A stretch of DNA of 64,000 nt, taken from positions 1,922,001 to 1,986,000 of the forward strand of contig NZ_LT629781.1 in the NCBI RefSeq assembly GCF_900105685.1, read 5' to 3'. A program made the position numbers and the translations under genes. The notes beneath the pieces are model-generated. The model searched no databases. It saw only the letters and a list, made by a program, of their open reading frames with translations, and was not told the DNA's origin. The DNA comes from Verrucomicrobium sp. GAS474. GTDB lineage: Bacteria > Verrucomicrobiota > Verrucomicrobiia > Methylacidiphilales > GAS474. Shown piece by piece: positions 1 to 9,555 of this stretch; position 1 is the stretch's first letter; each line of letters opens with the position of its first letter.

Positions 1-1061
1 CCCGCAACGACGACCTCCGCACCATGGAGAGCGGGGAGCCGATGGTCGGCGACGTCGAGCAGAAGACTTTCCCCGACGGGCGGATGAGCTGGGCCTCGAC
101 GACGAAGGCCCCGCTGCGCGACCACCTGGGGGAGATCATCGGCATCTGCGGCATCTCCCGCGACGTGACTGCCGCCCACGAGCAGGCGGAGCGGCTGCAG
201 GAGTACGCCGAGGCCCTCGCCGAGAAGCAGAGCCAGATGGAGGGGGAACTCGAACTCGCGCGGCAGGTCCAGCGGGCCCTCCTCCCCAGCCGCTACCCGC
301 TTTTCCCGCCGACGGCGACGGAGGAGGGGAGCGCCCTCGGCTTCTCCTACCGGTATCAGCCGATGGGGAAGGTCGGCGGTGATTTCTTCACCGTCATCCC
401 GATCGGCTCGCGGCAGGCGGGCGTCTTCATCTGCGACGTGATGGGCCACGGCGTCCACGCGGCCCTCATCACCGCGATGCAGCGGACCCTCGTCGATGAC
501 CTCCTCCCCGTCGCCTCCGATCCCGGCGCTTTCCTCTCCGAGGCGAACCGCCGCCTCCATCCCTTCTTCGACCGGATGCGGACCCCGATCTACGTCACCG
601 GCCTCTACGCGACGATCGATTCGGAGACGGGCCGCGTCCGCTTCGCCTCGGCCTCCCATCCGGCCCCCCTCGTCCTCTCGAAGGACGGCGGCGTCCGCCT
701 CCTCGGCTGCCCGCGCAAGGTCCCTTCCTCCGTCCCCCTCGGCTTCATCGACGATTCCTCCTACGTCGTGATCGAGGACACCATCGAGCCGGGCGACCGC
801 CTCCTCTTCTACACCGACGGCCTCCGCGACCTCGGCGACGAGGCCGAGATCGGCCTCAACGACGCGATGTTCCTCTCCCTCGTCGAGAAATGTCCGGCGG
901 GGCCCGGCTTCCTCGACGCCGTCCTCGCGGCAGCGAAGGAGAGCGCCAAGGTCGACACCTTCCTCGACGACGTCTGCCTCGTCGAAGTCGCCTTCCGCGG
1001 CCGCCTCCGCCCGGCGCCCGGGGCCGAGGCGATTCTCTCGAGCGGTCCCTATGGATTGTAA
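1..1061 (+). CDS. PP2C-type (RsbU/SpoIIE) serine phosphatase with PAS domain, 5' end missing
   Basis: The reading frame is open from the first complete codon at position 3, so the gene begins upstream of the window; the ATG at 24 is probably internal. The visible N-terminus is the end of a PAS sensor domain ([16 protein letters not shown], then GISRDVT). A charged helix rich in Glu, Gln and Ala follows (about residues 55-85), then a SpoIIE/RsbU phosphatase domain with [13 protein letters not shown] and FYTDGL, which hold the metal-binding acidic residues. Proteins of this type dephosphorylate anti-sigma-factor antagonists in partner-switching pathways or act as response outputs. The target here is unknown. 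Its stop overlaps the gluQ start by 11 bases. Confidence 0.9.
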   Translation, partial: RNDDLRTMESGEPMVGDVEQKTFPDGRMSWASTTKAPLRDHLGEIIGICGISRDVTAAHEQAERLQEYAEALAEKQSQMEGELELARQVQRALLPSRYPLFPPTATEEGSALGFSYRYQPMGKVGGDFFTVIPIGSRQAGVFICDVMGHGVHAALITAMQRTLVDDLLPVASDPGAFLSEANRRLHPFFDRMRTPIYVTGLYATIDSETGRVRFASASHPAPLVLSKDGGVRLLGCPRKVPSSVPLGFIDDSSYVVIEDTIEPGDRLLFYTDGLRDLGDEAEIGLNDAMFLSLVEKCPAGPGFLDAVLAAAKESAKVDTFLDDVCLVEVAFRGRLRPAPGAEAILSSGPYGL

Positions 1062-1938
1062 GGAAGCGCCCGTCGCGCCCCCCTCCGTACCCTATCGCGG
1101 GCGGATCGCCCCGACGCCGACCGGTTTCCTCCACCTCGGCCACGCGGCGACCTTCGGCGCGGCCCACGCGCGGGCCCGCGCCGCCGGAGGGGAGATCGTC
1201 CTCCGGCTCGAGGATATCGACCCCCGCCGCTGCCTTCCCCTCTACGCCGAGGCGGCGATGGAGGACCTCCGCTGGCTGGGCCTCCACTGGGACGGGGAAC
1301 CCCTCTGGCAGAGCCGGAGACGGGAGCGGTACCTCGCCGCCTGGCGGCAACTCCGCGACGGCGGCTGGATCTATCCCTGCACCCGCTCCCGGAAGGAAGT
1401 GGCCGAGGCGGCCCCGTTGACCGTCGGCGCCTTCGATCAGGAGGAACCGCTCTTCCCCGCCGCCTGGCGGACCCCCGTCGAGGCCGCCCGCGCGTGGGAA
1501 ACCCCGGCGGGGGTGAATTGGCGCTTCCGCGTCCCCGACGGGGAGATAGTCGCCTTCGACGACGGCCTCCTCGGAGCCCTCTCTCCCCGGGCCGGGACCG
1601 ATTTCGGCGACTTCCTCGTCTGGAACCGCGACGACGTCCCGGCCTACGAGCTCGCCGTCGTCGTAGACGACGCGGGCGACGGGATCACCGAGGTCGTCCG
1701 GGGGGCCGACCTCCTTCTTTCGACCTCCCGGCAGCTCCTGCTCTACCGCGCCCTCGGCCTCGGCGGGGCGATCCCCGCCTTCCGCCACACGCCGCTGATC
1801 CGGGACGCCTCGGGCCGCCGCCTGGCGAAGCGCGACGCCGCCCTCGCCCTCCGCGCCATGCGCGAGGCCGGGGCCACCCCGGAGACGATCTGGGAGCAGA
1901 TCGACCGGAACGGCCCGTTACCCGGGCAAACGCCTTAG
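1051..1938 (+). CDS. gluQ: Glutamyl-Q tRNA(Asp) synthetase
   Basis: A 295-residue class Ic synthetase catalytic core without an anticodon-binding domain, as expected for GluQRS, which attaches glutamate to queuosine in tRNA(Asp). The ATP-binding HIGH-type motif is [12 protein letters not shown] near residue 30. [10 protein letters not shown] stretch follows, and the KMSKS-like loop is RLAKRD near residue 250. The usual zinc-site cysteines are reduced to a single visible Cys in the YPCTRSRKE region, so the zinc site may be degenerate. The start codon lies inside the end of the phosphatase gene, which suggests co-transcription. Full-length GluRS is much longer, so GluQRS is the better call. Confidence 0.9.
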   Translation: MDCKEAPVAPPSVPYRGRIAPTPTGFLHLGHAATFGAAHARARAAGGEIVLRLEDIDPRRCLPLYAEAAMEDLRWLGLHWDGEPLWQSRRRERYLAAWRQLRDGGWIYPCTRSRKEVAEAAPLTVGAFDQEEPLFPAAWRTPVEAARAWETPAGVNWRFRVPDGEIVAFDDGLLGALSPRAGTDFGDFLVWNRDDVPAYELAVVVDDAGDGITEVVRGADLLLSTSRQLLLYRALGLGGAIPAFRHTPLIRDASGRRLAKRDAALALRAMREAGATPETIWEQIDRNGPLPGQTP

Positions 1939-1975
1939 TCCTTTCCCTCGGGAAACGGTTCCCTAGAGAGGAAGG

Positions 1976-1990
1976 GAGCCCGGCGGGCTC
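1976..1990 (+). terminator. Short GC hairpin after gluQ
   Basis: GAGCCC-GGC-GGGCTC forms a perfect 6-bp stem 38 bases after the gluQ stop. It has no T-run behind it, so it is at best a weak terminator. Confidence 0.25.
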
Positions 1991-1992
1991 GA

Positions 1993-2021
1993 TTGACTCG
2001 GGAGTGACCCTCTTTTATCCT
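1993..2021 (+). promoter_or_regulatory. Candidate sigma-70-type promoter for the symporter pair
   Basis: TTGACT (1993-1998) and TATCCT (2016-2021) are separated by 17 bases. The local sequence is clearly more AT-rich than its surroundings. Transcription would start near 2028, giving a leader of about 150 bases before the DUF485 gene. The leader contains an inverted repeat, TTTCGGCA (2070-2077) and TGCCGAAA (2093-2100). The match is by eye only. Confidence 0.4.
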
Positions 2022-2178
2022 AGTGGAAGTCACTTATTTCTATTGCAATAAACAGCTATTTTGAGGATATTTCGGCAGTAACGCCTGGCACTTGCCGAAA
2101 AAGACGGAGCTTTCCTGAGCACGTCTTGAGAGCGCCGGGCCTCGGTCGAAATCCCCAAGGAACCCCCTTCCAAATCTT

Positions 2179-2454
2179 ATGAGCGACTCCGTCTCCCCCT
2201 CCGCCGAAATCCACGATCAGGACCCTGGTGAAATCAAGAATGGCCGCCATGCCTTCCTCTTCTTCTTCATCTACCTCGCCCTCTACCTCGGCTTCGTCGG
2301 CCTGAGCGCCTTCGATCCCGACGCCCTCGCCTGGAATACCCCCATCGGCGGCCTCAACCTGGCGATCGTCTACGGCATGGTGCTGATCTTCGCGGCGATC
2401 GTCCTCGCCTCGCTCTACGCCTTCCTGAACCGCCCGGCGTCCGAGTCGAAGTAA
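2179..2454 (+). CDS. DUF485-type small membrane protein
   Basis: A 91-residue protein with a short charged N-terminus and two hydrophobic helices (about residues 24-45 and 58-82). It ends in a short polar tail. The pattern and the position directly upstream of an acetate-type sodium:solute symporter match the DUF485 (YjcH) family, which accompanies ActP in many bacteria. The role of DUF485 is unclear; it may be an accessory subunit of the transporter. The symporter starts 64 bases downstream, so the two are probably one transcript. Confidence 0.8.
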   Translation: MSDSVSPSAEIHDQDPGEIKNGRHAFLFFFIYLALYLGFVGLSAFDPDALAWNTPIGGLNLAIVYGMVLIFAAIVLASLYAFLNRPASESK

Positions 2455-2518
2455 GACCGGAGAAGACTCCCCCCATCCTAAAATCGTTCCCCCCGCCCCC
2501 ACCCCGATCCCAAGCTCA

Positions 2519-4537
2519 ATGAATACGCCTGTCATCATCTTCTCGATCTTCGTCACCACCGTCCTCCTCCTCTCCTTCTACCTCGGCAGGAAGGCGAAGT
2601 CGGCCAAGGGCTACTACGCCGCCCACGGCGAGATCCATTGGTTCGTCAACGGCATCGCCTTCGCGGGCGATTACCTCTCCGCCGCCTCGTTCCTCGGCAT
2701 CTGCGGCATGATCGCCCTCTTCGGTTACGACGGGTTCCTCTACTCGATCGGCTTCCTCGCCGGCTGGGTCGTCGCGATCTTCCTGATCGCGGAGCCGATC
2801 AAGCGGCTCGGCAAGTTCACCTTCGCCGACGCGCTCGACTCGAAGTTCAACTCCCGCGGCATCAAGCTCTCCGTCGCCATCGGCACCCTCGTCATCTCGA
2901 TCGCCTACCTCATCCCCCAGATGGTCGGCGCCGGGGCGCTGATCAAGCCCCTCCTCGGCATCGACGACAACTACGGCATCATCATCGTCGGCCTCCTCGT
3001 CACGATCATCGTCACCACCGCCGGGATGGTCTCGACGACCTGGGTCCAGTTCATCAAGGGCTCCCTCCTCGTCTTCTTCTGCCTCATCCTCGTCGGCCTC
3101 ATCCTGGCCCGGGGTCTCAGCGTCCGCGAGCTCGCCACGATCCCGATCCCCGTTCCCGCCGAGGTCGCCGCGCCTGCCGCTCCCGCCGCCGCCCCGGCCG
3201 AGGCCTCGGCTCCCGCCGCTTCCTCCGCCGCGCTCGAACCGACGCCCGTCGTCGACTCGAGCGTCCCGATCGCCCCCCCCGAGCCGGCCGCGCCCGCCGT
3301 CGAGGTTCCCAAGGCGATCACTGCCGGCCCCCTCGCCGGGAAGCCCTACTACGGGCTCTACGACGGCGAGAAGCTCGTCACCCTCTACCGCGTGATCGAC
3401 CTCCCCGGCAAGGGCAAGGCCCTCGTCGAGGTCCAGACCTCGACCGCCTTCCCGAAGGAAAAGGACAAGAAGCCCCTCCCGAACGTCCTCGGCGGCGGCA
3501 AGCCCCTCCACCCGATCAACGGCATCTACTCCCTCCCCGACGGCCAGAAGGAGACCGGCGGCGTCAGCCCCTTCGGCTTCCTCACCACCCTCCAGAAGTC
3601 GATCCTCATCCAGTCGGGCAAGGAAGTGATCAAGGACTTCCCGAACGCGAGCGAGGAGACCACCGTCTTCTTCCCGAAGCTCAACTCGGGCGAGAAGCTC
3701 CTCCAGCCCGGCACCCACCCGAACTTCAAGGGCATCCACTCCCAGAAGCTCGCCGACAAGCTCGACTTCATCTCCTTCATGCTCGCCCTCTTCGCCGGGA
3801 CGGCCTCGCTCCCCCACATCCTCATCCGCTACTACACGGTGAAGGACGCGGCGGCGGCGCGGAAGTCGACCGTCGTCGGCATCGGCGCGATCGGCATCTT
3901 CTACGTCCTCACGCTCTTCCTCGGCCTCGCCGCGCTGAGCTACGGCGTCCTCGACCTCTCCGACGCGGGCGGCAACAAGGCGGCGCCGCTCCTGGCGAAG
4001 TCGTTCTCCCCGCTCCTCTTCGCCTTCATCTCGGCGATCGCCTTCACCACCGTGCTGGGGACCGTCTCCGGCCTCATCCTGGCCGGTTCCGGCGCCGTGG
4101 CGCACGACCTGATCGAGAACGTCCTGAAGATCCCGATGAGCGACCACCAGAAGGTCTTCGCGGGGAAGATGGCCGCCATCGTCCTCGGCATCATCGCCAT
4201 GGTCCTCGGCATCGCGTTCAAGCAGATCAACGTCTCCCTCATGGTCGCCTGGGCCTTCAACATCGCCGCCTCGGCCAACCTCCCCTCGCTCCTGATGCTC
4301 CTCTTCTGGAAGAAGACGACGAAGCAGGGCATCACCGCCGCCGTCACCGTCGGCACGCTGACCTCGGTCGGCTGGATCCTGATCTCGGACAAGGTCGTGA
4401 AGGAAGTCTACAAGATGGACCCCTTCTCCAACCTGCCGATGAACTACCCGGCCCTCGTCACCGTCCCCCTCGGCTTCCTCATCCTGATCGTCGTCTCGCT
4501 CCTCACCCAGCCGAAGGCGAAGGCCGACCTCGACTAA
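2519..4537 (+). CDS. Sodium:solute symporter, acetate-permease (ActP) type, with large central insertion
   Basis: An inner-membrane transporter of the SSS family, predicted to import acetate or another short carboxylate with Na+. The first about 200 residues contain the family helices, including [16 protein letters not shown], and the remaining helices resume near residue 415 ([17 protein letters not shown]). Between them sits an insertion of roughly 190 residues: an Ala/Pro-rich stretch (about 215-265) followed by a polar, Lys/Gly-rich segment. ActP is about 550 residues; this protein has 672. The insert contains no evident membrane helix, so it should form a loop. The DUF485 partner immediately upstream supports the ActP-like assignment. 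The substrate is not proven. Confidence 0.85.
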   Translation: MNTPVIIFSIFVTTVLLLSFYLGRKAKSAKGYYAAHGEIHWFVNGIAFAGDYLSAASFLGICGMIALFGYDGFLYSIGFLAGWVVAIFLIAEPIKRLGKFTFADALDSKFNSRGIKLSVAIGTLVISIAYLIPQMVGAGALIKPLLGIDDNYGIIIVGLLVTIIVTTAGMVSTTWVQFIKGSLLVFFCLILVGLILARGLSVRELATIPIPVPAEVAAPAAPAAAPAEASAPAASSAALEPTPVVDSSVPIAPPEPAAPAVEVPKAITAGPLAGKPYYGLYDGEKLVTLYRVIDLPGKGKALVEVQTSTAFPKEKDKKPLPNVLGGGKPLHPINGIYSLPDGQKETGGVSPFGFLTTLQKSILIQSGKEVIKDFPNASEETTVFFPKLNSGEKLLQPGTHPNFKGIHSQKLADKLDFISFMLALFAGTASLPHILIRYYTVKDAAAARKSTVVGIGAIGIFYVLTLFLGLAALSYGVLDLSDAGGNKAAPLLAKSFSPLLFAFISAIAFTTVLGTVSGLILAGSGAVAHDLIENVLKIPMSDHQKVFAGKMAAIVLGIIAMVLGIAFKQINVSLMVAWAFNIAASANLPSLLMLLFWKKTTKQGITAAVTVGTLTSVGWILISDKVVKEVYKMDPFSNLPMNYPALVTVPLGFLILIVVSLLTQPKAKADLD

Positions 4538-4565
4538 CCGCCCCGGCCTCCCCCGGGACCGCCCC

Positions 4566-6002
4566 ATGCGGCTGACACGACATCTCACCCTCGGCCTCGG
4601 CTCCCGCAATGGAGCCGGGGAGGGGGATTCCGAGTCCCTCGGCAAGACCGTCGCCGACCTCGCGGGGAACCTCGGCCTCCAGCTCGCCGACATCACCGGG
4701 GCCGTCGAGACGATCAGCGCCGCCGCCGTCGAGCAGGCCGCCGCCTTCACCCAGCTGAAGGCCGAGAACACCCGGATGGCCGAGGCGACGCGGGAGATCA
4801 CCGAGGCGGCCACCGAGGCCCGCACGGTGGCGACCGCCTCCGAGTCCCGGATGAACGAGTCCCGCGCCGTCCTCGACGGGGCCGTCACCTCGATCGCCGG
4901 GCTGATGGAATCGATCGAGGGCGTCCGGGCCGGGGCCGACCACCTCGGCGCCGCCCTCCAGAACGTCGGCAAGACCGCCGCCAGCATCGAGGGGATCGCC
5001 CTCCAGACCCGCCTCCTCGCCCTCAACGCCTCGGTCGAGGCGGCCCGCGCGGGCGCGGCGGGGAGGGGCTTCGCCGTCGTCGCCGACGAGGTCCGGACCC
5101 TCGCCCTCCGGAGCTCCGAGGCCGCTGTCCTCATGAGCCGGACCCTCTCCACGCTGACCGAGGAGGTGCACCGCCTCCTGGAGAGCGCCTCCCAGGGCAT
5201 CGCCCGCGCCGAGACGGCGAGCCGGGAGACCGCGGAACTCCGCCAGACCGTCACCGCGGTCGGCGAGGCCCTTTCGGGCGTCGGCGGGCGGACCCGCCGC
5301 ATCGCCGACGTCGCCGAGACCGTCGAGCAGAACATCCGCCACCACATCGGGATGGTCGACGGCCTCTCCGCCCGCATCGGGGAGGAGAGCGAGAGCCTCG
5401 AGCAGGCCCGCGACCGGCTCCGCGACGTCGTCGGCTTTTCGGAGCGCCTCGTCTCGACCATCGTCGACAGCGGCGTCGAGACGCGGGACACCCCTTTCAT
5501 CCGCCTCGTTCAGGACGGCGCGCGGAAGATCGGCCACCTCTTCGAAGAGGCGCTCGCCCACGGGGAGATCGCCGAGGCCGACCTTTTCAGCGACCGCTAC
5601 GAGCCGATCCCCCGGACGAACCCCGCGCAGTTCCTCACCCCCTACGTCACCCTCACCGACCGCCTCCTCCCGGCCCTCCAGGAAAAGATCGCGGCGACCC
5701 ACGAGCGGATCGCCTTCTGCGCCGCCGTCGACCGGAACGGCTTCCTCCCGACGCACAACGCGAAGTTCTCCCAGCCCCAGGGGGCCGACCCGGCCTGGAA
5801 CGCCGCCCATTGCCGCAACCGCCGCCTCTTCAACGATCGCGTCGGCCTCGCCTCCGGGCGCAACGTCCGCTCCTTCCTCCTCCAGCACTATCGCCGCGAC
5901 ATGGGCGGCGGCCAGTTCGTCCTCATGAACGACGTCTCCGCGCCGATCACCGTCCGGGGACGCCACTGGGGCGGCCTCCGCATGGGATACCGGGCGGAAT
6001 AG
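4566..6002 (+). CDS. Soluble methyl-accepting chemotaxis protein with C-terminal sensor domain
   Basis: A 478-residue protein without any membrane segment. Residues about 30-290 form the helical MCP signalling region. The hairpin tip ([20 protein letters not shown], then [10 protein letters not shown]) is near residue 160 and would contact CheA/CheW. The C-terminal about 150 residues form a separate domain ending in [20 protein letters not shown], a pattern typical of the sensor end of some cytosolic MCPs (Cache/PAS-like fold inferred). The sensor follows the signalling helices rather than preceding them, and nothing anchors the protein in the membrane. It probably senses an intracellular ligand or redox state. 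No other chemotaxis gene is in the window. Confidence 0.85.
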   Translation: MRLTRHLTLGLGSRNGAGEGDSESLGKTVADLAGNLGLQLADITGAVETISAAAVEQAAAFTQLKAENTRMAEATREITEAATEARTVATASESRMNESRAVLDGAVTSIAGLMESIEGVRAGADHLGAALQNVGKTAASIEGIALQTRLLALNASVEAARAGAAGRGFAVVADEVRTLALRSSEAAVLMSRTLSTLTEEVHRLLESASQGIARAETASRETAELRQTVTAVGEALSGVGGRTRRIADVAETVEQNIRHHIGMVDGLSARIGEESESLEQARDRLRDVVGFSERLVSTIVDSGVETRDTPFIRLVQDGARKIGHLFEEALAHGEIAEADLFSDRYEPIPRTNPAQFLTPYVTLTDRLLPALQEKIAATHERIAFCAAVDRNGFLPTHNAKFSQPQGADPAWNAAHCRNRRLFNDRVGLASGRNVRSFLLQHYRRDMGGGQFVLMNDVSAPITVRGRHWGGLRMGYRAE

Positions 6003-6052
6003 GTCCGGGCCTTGATCCTTGATATCGCGCCGTCTTGGGCGAGAGTATCGGG

Positions 6053-6373
6053 ATGAAATGGGTCTATCTCGCCTTGGCGATCGGGTTTGAAATCGCCGGC
6101 ACCACCTGCATGAAGCTCTCCGACGGCTTCAGCAACCTGAAATGGGCGGCCCTCATGGCCCTCTTCTACTCGGGCTGCTTCATCTTCCTCACGTTCACCG
6201 TGAAGCGGATGGAGGTCAGCCTTGCCTATGCCATCTGGAGCGGCGTCGGCGTCGCCCTCCTCTCCTGCATCGGCATCTTCTTCTTCAAGGAGAGCTTCAA
6301 CGCGATGAAGCTCTTCGGCCTCGTCGCGATCATCGTCGGCGTCGTCGCCCTCCGCCTCAGCGGGGCGAAGTAG
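6053..6373 (+). CDS. Small multidrug resistance (SMR) family transporter
   Basis: A 106-residue protein with four hydrophobic helices and the essential membrane glutamate at residue 13 in the context FEIAGTTCMKLSDG. This is an SMR proton-coupled exporter, which works as a dimer. The ATG at 6053 gives the normal SMR length. A TTG 18 bases upstream would add six residues and is less likely. The sequence could belong to the quaternary-amine (EmrE) or guanidinium (Gdx/SugE) branch; this cannot be decided here. Its last 17 bases overlap, tail to tail, the end of the SGNH-like gene on the other strand. Confidence 0.88.
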   Translation: MKWVYLALAIGFEIAGTTCMKLSDGFSNLKWAALMALFYSGCFIFLTFTVKRMEVSLAYAIWSGVGVALLSCIGIFFFKESFNAMKLFGLVAIIVGVVALRLSGAK

Positions 6374-7391
6374 GGACGGGCGCTTTCTTCAGGGATTCCC
6401 TCAGCCCCTCGGCCAGCCGCTCCGTGGCCACGCTCCGGCTCCCGGCCGTGAGGTGGTGGGCGTCGAAGTAGAGGAGCCCCTCCGGGGCGATCGAGAGAAA
6501 CGGAACGGCATCGGCGGGCAGGCGGGCCAGCTCGGCCCCGGGGAACGGGAGGAGGATGTAGAAGAACCGGGCCTGGGGGAAAGACTCGGCGGGGACTGCG
6601 ACGCGTTGGGCGACGTGGTAATTCGGCTCGTTGCCGAAGCAGGGCTCGCTCTGCGCCGGATGGCCCTCTCCCGACAGGGAATAGAGCAGCGTCTCCCGCG
6701 CCCACGCCCATTCCATGTCGTTTGTTTCCCAGTTCCGGGACTGGGCGGCGAGGAGGAAATGGCGGCGGTAAAAGAAGTAGGGCGGAGCGGTCAGCTTACC
6801 CGTCTGTTTCAGATAAAGGCGGGGGAGGAAGCGGTCGAAGAAATAATCCTGATAGAAGCTGAGCCAGACGTTTTCCACGCTCCAGCAGGCTTCCAGAAGG
6901 GAGATCGAGGACGAAGCGGGTTCCGGCTGGGGATGAATGTTCCACCCGAAGAGATCAAGGATCACCGTCTTTCCCGCCGCATGGGAGTCGAGGAAGTTGC
7001 GGTTGAAGCTTACGTCATCCCCCGTCATCGAGGCATTGAAGCACCGGACGGGCGCACCCGCGGAGGCGGAGAGCTCTTGGCCCAGTTCCCGGGCCGAGAG
7101 CCCGAAGGCGGGGTGCGAGGTGCCGACGAGGAGGAGGTCGGCCGCATCGATCTTCTTTCCGAAACCGAGGAGGCCCGAGTGGAGGAGGTAGAAGGCGGCG
7201 GAATGACGGCTCGCTCCTCCGGCATACTCGGAGACGTAGGCCTGCCCGGGAACGGGAAGGGGAGGGAGCGGAGTGAGCGCGGGCCGGGCCAGGGCGAAGG
7301 CGAGGAAGAGGACCGCCGCCGTCCCGAGGAACGCCGCGACGAAGGGGAGGCGGAAGGCGGTCGGCTCAGGAGGGGAGGGTCGCGGGTCCAT
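6357..7391 (-). CDS. SGNH-like membrane-anchored protein, partner of MBOAT acyltransferase
   Basis: 344 residues. One N-terminal membrane helix (about residues 15-37) is followed by an extracytoplasmic domain. LLLVGTSHPAFG near residue 88 resembles the nucleophile loop of SGNH/AlgJ-AlgX-type proteins, and FDAHHLTAGS near residue 310 resembles their Asp-x-x-His block. It lies 4 bases after the MBOAT gene in the same direction. MBOAT/SGNH pairs transfer acyl groups to exopolysaccharides or wall polymers: the MBOAT moves the acyl group across the membrane and the SGNH protein attaches it. The polymer modified is unknown. The SGNH assignment rests on motif spacing and neighbourhood. Confidence 0.7.
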   Translation of the reverse strand: MDPRPSPPEPTAFRLPFVAAFLGTAAVLFLAFALARPALTPLPPLPVPGQAYVSEYAGGASRHSAAFYLLHSGLLGFGKKIDAADLLLVGTSHPAFGLSARELGQELSASAGAPVRCFNASMTGDDVSFNRNFLDSHAAGKTVILDLFGWNIHPQPEPASSSISLLEACWSVENVWLSFYQDYFFDRFLPRLYLKQTGKLTAPPYFFYRRHFLLAAQSRNWETNDMEWAWARETLLYSLSGEGHPAQSEPCFGNEPNYHVAQRVAVPAESFPQARFFYILLPFPGAELARLPADAVPFLSIAPEGLLYFDAHHLTAGSRSVATERLAEGLRESLKKAPVPTSPR

Positions 7392-7395
7392 GGCG

Positions 7396-8802
7396 TCAGA
7401 AGAGGAAATAGATGAATCCCTTCGCCGGAGAATAGACGATGCAGTTCAGGACGAACAGGACGCCGGTGACAATGCCGAGCGCGAGGCCGAGGCGGCGTCG
7501 CCCGACCCGCTTCAGGAAGAACGGCGCGCCGTGGTGGGCCACGATGGCGAGGGCCGGGAGAAGGGCGAGGAGGGGTCGGTTGCGGACAAACCAGAACGGG
7601 TGCGGGGGATGGAACGCGGGTGCGAGGGTAAGCATCGGACGGGCGAAATCCCACGCTTGCGCGAGGGAAGGGCAGCGGAAGAAGACCCAGGCGAAAACCA
7701 CCCAAAGCTGCGCCGCCGCCCATCCGCCCCAGCGGAAGGAGGGCGAGGCGGCCATCCCGTCCCGGTGGAAGAACCGTTCCGCGACCAACCCCGCCCCGTG
7801 CATCAGCCCCCAGAGGGCGAAGCCCCATCCGGCCCCATGCCAGAGGCCGCAGAGAAAGAAGGCGAAGAGGAGATTGAAGGCGGCCCGGGGTGCGGAGCAG
7901 CGGTTTCCGCCGAGGGGGATGTAGAGATAATCGCGGATCCAGCGGGAGAGGGTGATGTGCCACCGCTGCCAGAATTCCCGCAGGCTGGCGGCGAGCATCG
8001 GCGTCCGGAAATTCGGCGGCAGGCGGTAGCCGAGCATCCGTGCCATGCCGAGGGCCATGAGGCTGTATCCGGCGAAGTCGCCGTAGATTTGGCAATAATA
8101 GAGGAAGGCGACCAGCCAGTGTTCCAGGCAAGTCAGGTCGAACGGAGGAGGCGTCCCCCCGTCGGCCCAGTAGGGATCGATCGCCTGGGCGATATTGTTC
8201 GCCCCGACACATTTCAGGAAGACCCCGACGACGACGAAATGGAACCCCATGAAGAGATCGTTCCGGACGCGGCGGGTGACGCCGATCTGGGGGACGAGCT
8301 GCCAGGCCCGGACGATCGGCCCGGCGATGACGTGAGGGAAGAAGCTGAGGTAAAAGAGATATTGCCGGAACGTCGCCACCCGGACCCGTCCCGCATGGAT
8401 ATCGACGAGGTAGCTGATGAGGTGAAAGACGTAGAAGGAGATCGCGAGCGGGATGCCGAGCGGGAAGGAAGGGAATTCGAGCGGCGAGATCGCCGCCAGC
8501 GTGGTGCCGAGGAAGTTGGCATATTTGAAAAGGGCGAGCGTCGCGAGGTCGAGGCCGATCGTCCCGATCAGCAGCCGCTTCGCCGCCGGAGGGGAGAGCC
8601 GGGGCAGGAGGCGGGCCGAGACGAAGTTCACCGCCAACACCCCGAGGAAAAGGGCGAGATCGTACCATCCCCACGTCGCGATCACCAGGAGGCTGAAGAC
8701 GATCAGGAACCATTCCTTCAACGCAGGCCACGGACGGAGGAGGAACGTCACCCCGCAGACCGCCGCGAACAGGTAGAGGAATCCGATGTCGGTGTAGAGC
8801 AT
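7396..8802 (-). CDS. MBOAT family O-acyltransferase (AlgI/DltB type)
   Basis: A polytopic inner-membrane acyltransferase. The ATG at 8802 is chosen as start because the protein then begins MLYTDIGFLYLF, the usual AlgI-type start; a TTG at 8850 would add 16 residues and run into the lexA promoter region. Family landmarks are FWQRWHITLSRW and LCGLWHGAGWGFALWG, which holds the putative catalytic histidine. It is divergent from lexA with 69 bases between starts and is followed after 4 bases by the SGNH-like gene. The two probably O-acylate a secreted polysaccharide. No alginate or cellulose synthesis genes are in view, so the acceptor is open. Confidence 0.9.
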   Translation of the reverse strand: MLYTDIGFLYLFAAVCGVTFLLRPWPALKEWFLIVFSLLVIATWGWYDLALFLGVLAVNFVSARLLPRLSPPAAKRLLIGTIGLDLATLALFKYANFLGTTLAAISPLEFPSFPLGIPLAISFYVFHLISYLVDIHAGRVRVATFRQYLFYLSFFPHVIAGPIVRAWQLVPQIGVTRRVRNDLFMGFHFVVVGVFLKCVGANNIAQAIDPYWADGGTPPPFDLTCLEHWLVAFLYYCQIYGDFAGYSLMALGMARMLGYRLPPNFRTPMLAASLREFWQRWHITLSRWIRDYLYIPLGGNRCSAPRAAFNLLFAFFLCGLWHGAGWGFALWGLMHGAGLVAERFFHRDGMAASPSFRWGGWAAAQLWVVFAWVFFRCPSLAQAWDFARPMLTLAPAFHPPHPFWFVRNRPLLALLPALAIVAHHGAPFFLKRVGRRRLGLALGIVTGVLFVLNCIVYSPAKGFIYFLF

Positions 8803-8837
8803 GGGCGGAGAGACGAGGGAATCCCAAAAGAGCTTGA

Positions 8838-8865
8838 TTGACAACCGCAAAGGTTATTATACACT
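8838..8865 (+). promoter_or_regulatory. Candidate lexA promoter with internal inverted repeat
   Basis: TTGACA (8838-8843), 16 bases, then TACACT (8860-8865). The inverted repeat AACC-GCAAA-GGTT (8843-8855) lies between the two elements, where a repressor such as LexA itself could block RNA polymerase. The predicted transcription start falls on or next to the ATG at 8872, so that start would be nearly leaderless. Confidence 0.4.
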
Positions 8866-8871
8866 CGTATC

Positions 8872-9555
8872 ATGGTCTTTAATCCCGAGTCGTCGTCGAT
8901 GCCTGCGCCGGTCTTCACCCTCACCGGGTCCCAGCAGAAGGTTCTCGAATTCATCGAGAAGTACAGCGAGACCAACCATCGCCCGCCGACGATCCGGGAA
9001 ATCCAGCGCCATTGCGGCTTCGCCAGCCCCCGCGCCGTCTCCTACATCGTGGAGAAGCTCGAGGCGGCCCAGGTCCTCCTCCGGGAAGCCCGCTCCCGGG
9101 GCCTTTTCTCGACCCGCCGCCCGACGGTCCGCGCCCAGGGTTCCCCCGAGGCGTTCCAGCTCCCGCTCTTCGATTCGATTCCCGCCGGTTTCGCCGATCC
9201 GATCGAGGGCGGGAGCGAGGTCGAGGCCCCCGCCTCCCTTTCCTTCATCCCCAGCACCCTCGGCGTCTCCGATCCCGCCCGCGCCTTCGCGGTGAAGGTG
9301 AAGGGGGAGAGCATGATCGGCGCGGGGATCTTCGACGGCGACGTCGTCGTCCTCGAGCGGAAGCCTGCCGCCCCCGGCGATATCGTCGCTGCCTTGATCG
9401 ACGGCGAGTGCACCCTGAAGCGCCTCCACCAGCGCCGGGGGGCCTATTACCTTCAGGCGGAGAACCCCGCCTATCCCGATCTCGAGCCGGTCGAAGAACT
9501 CAGCGTCCAAGGCGTCGTCGTCGGCGTCCTGCGACGCTACGCGAACGCAGCGTGA
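8872..9555 (+). CDS. lexA: LexA-family SOS repressor (S24 autopeptidase)
   Basis: 227 residues. The N-terminal winged helix (TLTGSQQKVLEFIEKY through about residue 80) includes the recognition-helix region RPPTIREIQRHCGF. The C-terminal half is an S24 self-cleaving peptidase. The Ala-Gly cleavage pair appears in SIPAGFAD near residue 106, the catalytic Ser in KGESMIGAG and the catalytic Lys in CTLKRL. RecA-stimulated cleavage between that Ala and Gly would relieve repression. The ATG at 8899 gives MPAPVFTLTG, closer to typical LexA starts, so the first nine residues may not be translated. It is divergent from the MBOAT gene. A phage-type repressor is possible, but no phage genes are nearby. 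Confidence 0.88.
   Translation: MVFNPESSSMPAPVFTLTGSQQKVLEFIEKYSETNHRPPTIREIQRHCGFASPRAVSYIVEKLEAAQVLLREARSRGLFSTRRPTVRAQGSPEAFQLPLFDSIPAGFADPIEGGSEVEAPASLSFIPSTLGVSDPARAFAVKVKGESMIGAGIFDGDVVVLERKPAAPGDIVAALIDGECTLKRLHQRRGAYYLQAENPAYPDLEPVEELSVQGVVVGVLRRYANAA

Noticed and set aside
2516-5500. Very long minus-strand open frame opposite the symporter and chemoreceptor genes
   Set aside because: It spans two well-supported plus-strand genes and an intergenic gap, and its product is Glu/Asp/Arg-rich low complexity. It is a shadow caused by high GC.
6003-6052. Guanidine riboswitch ahead of the SMR gene
   Set aside because: Only 50 bases separate the genes and no conserved riboswitch pattern is visible.
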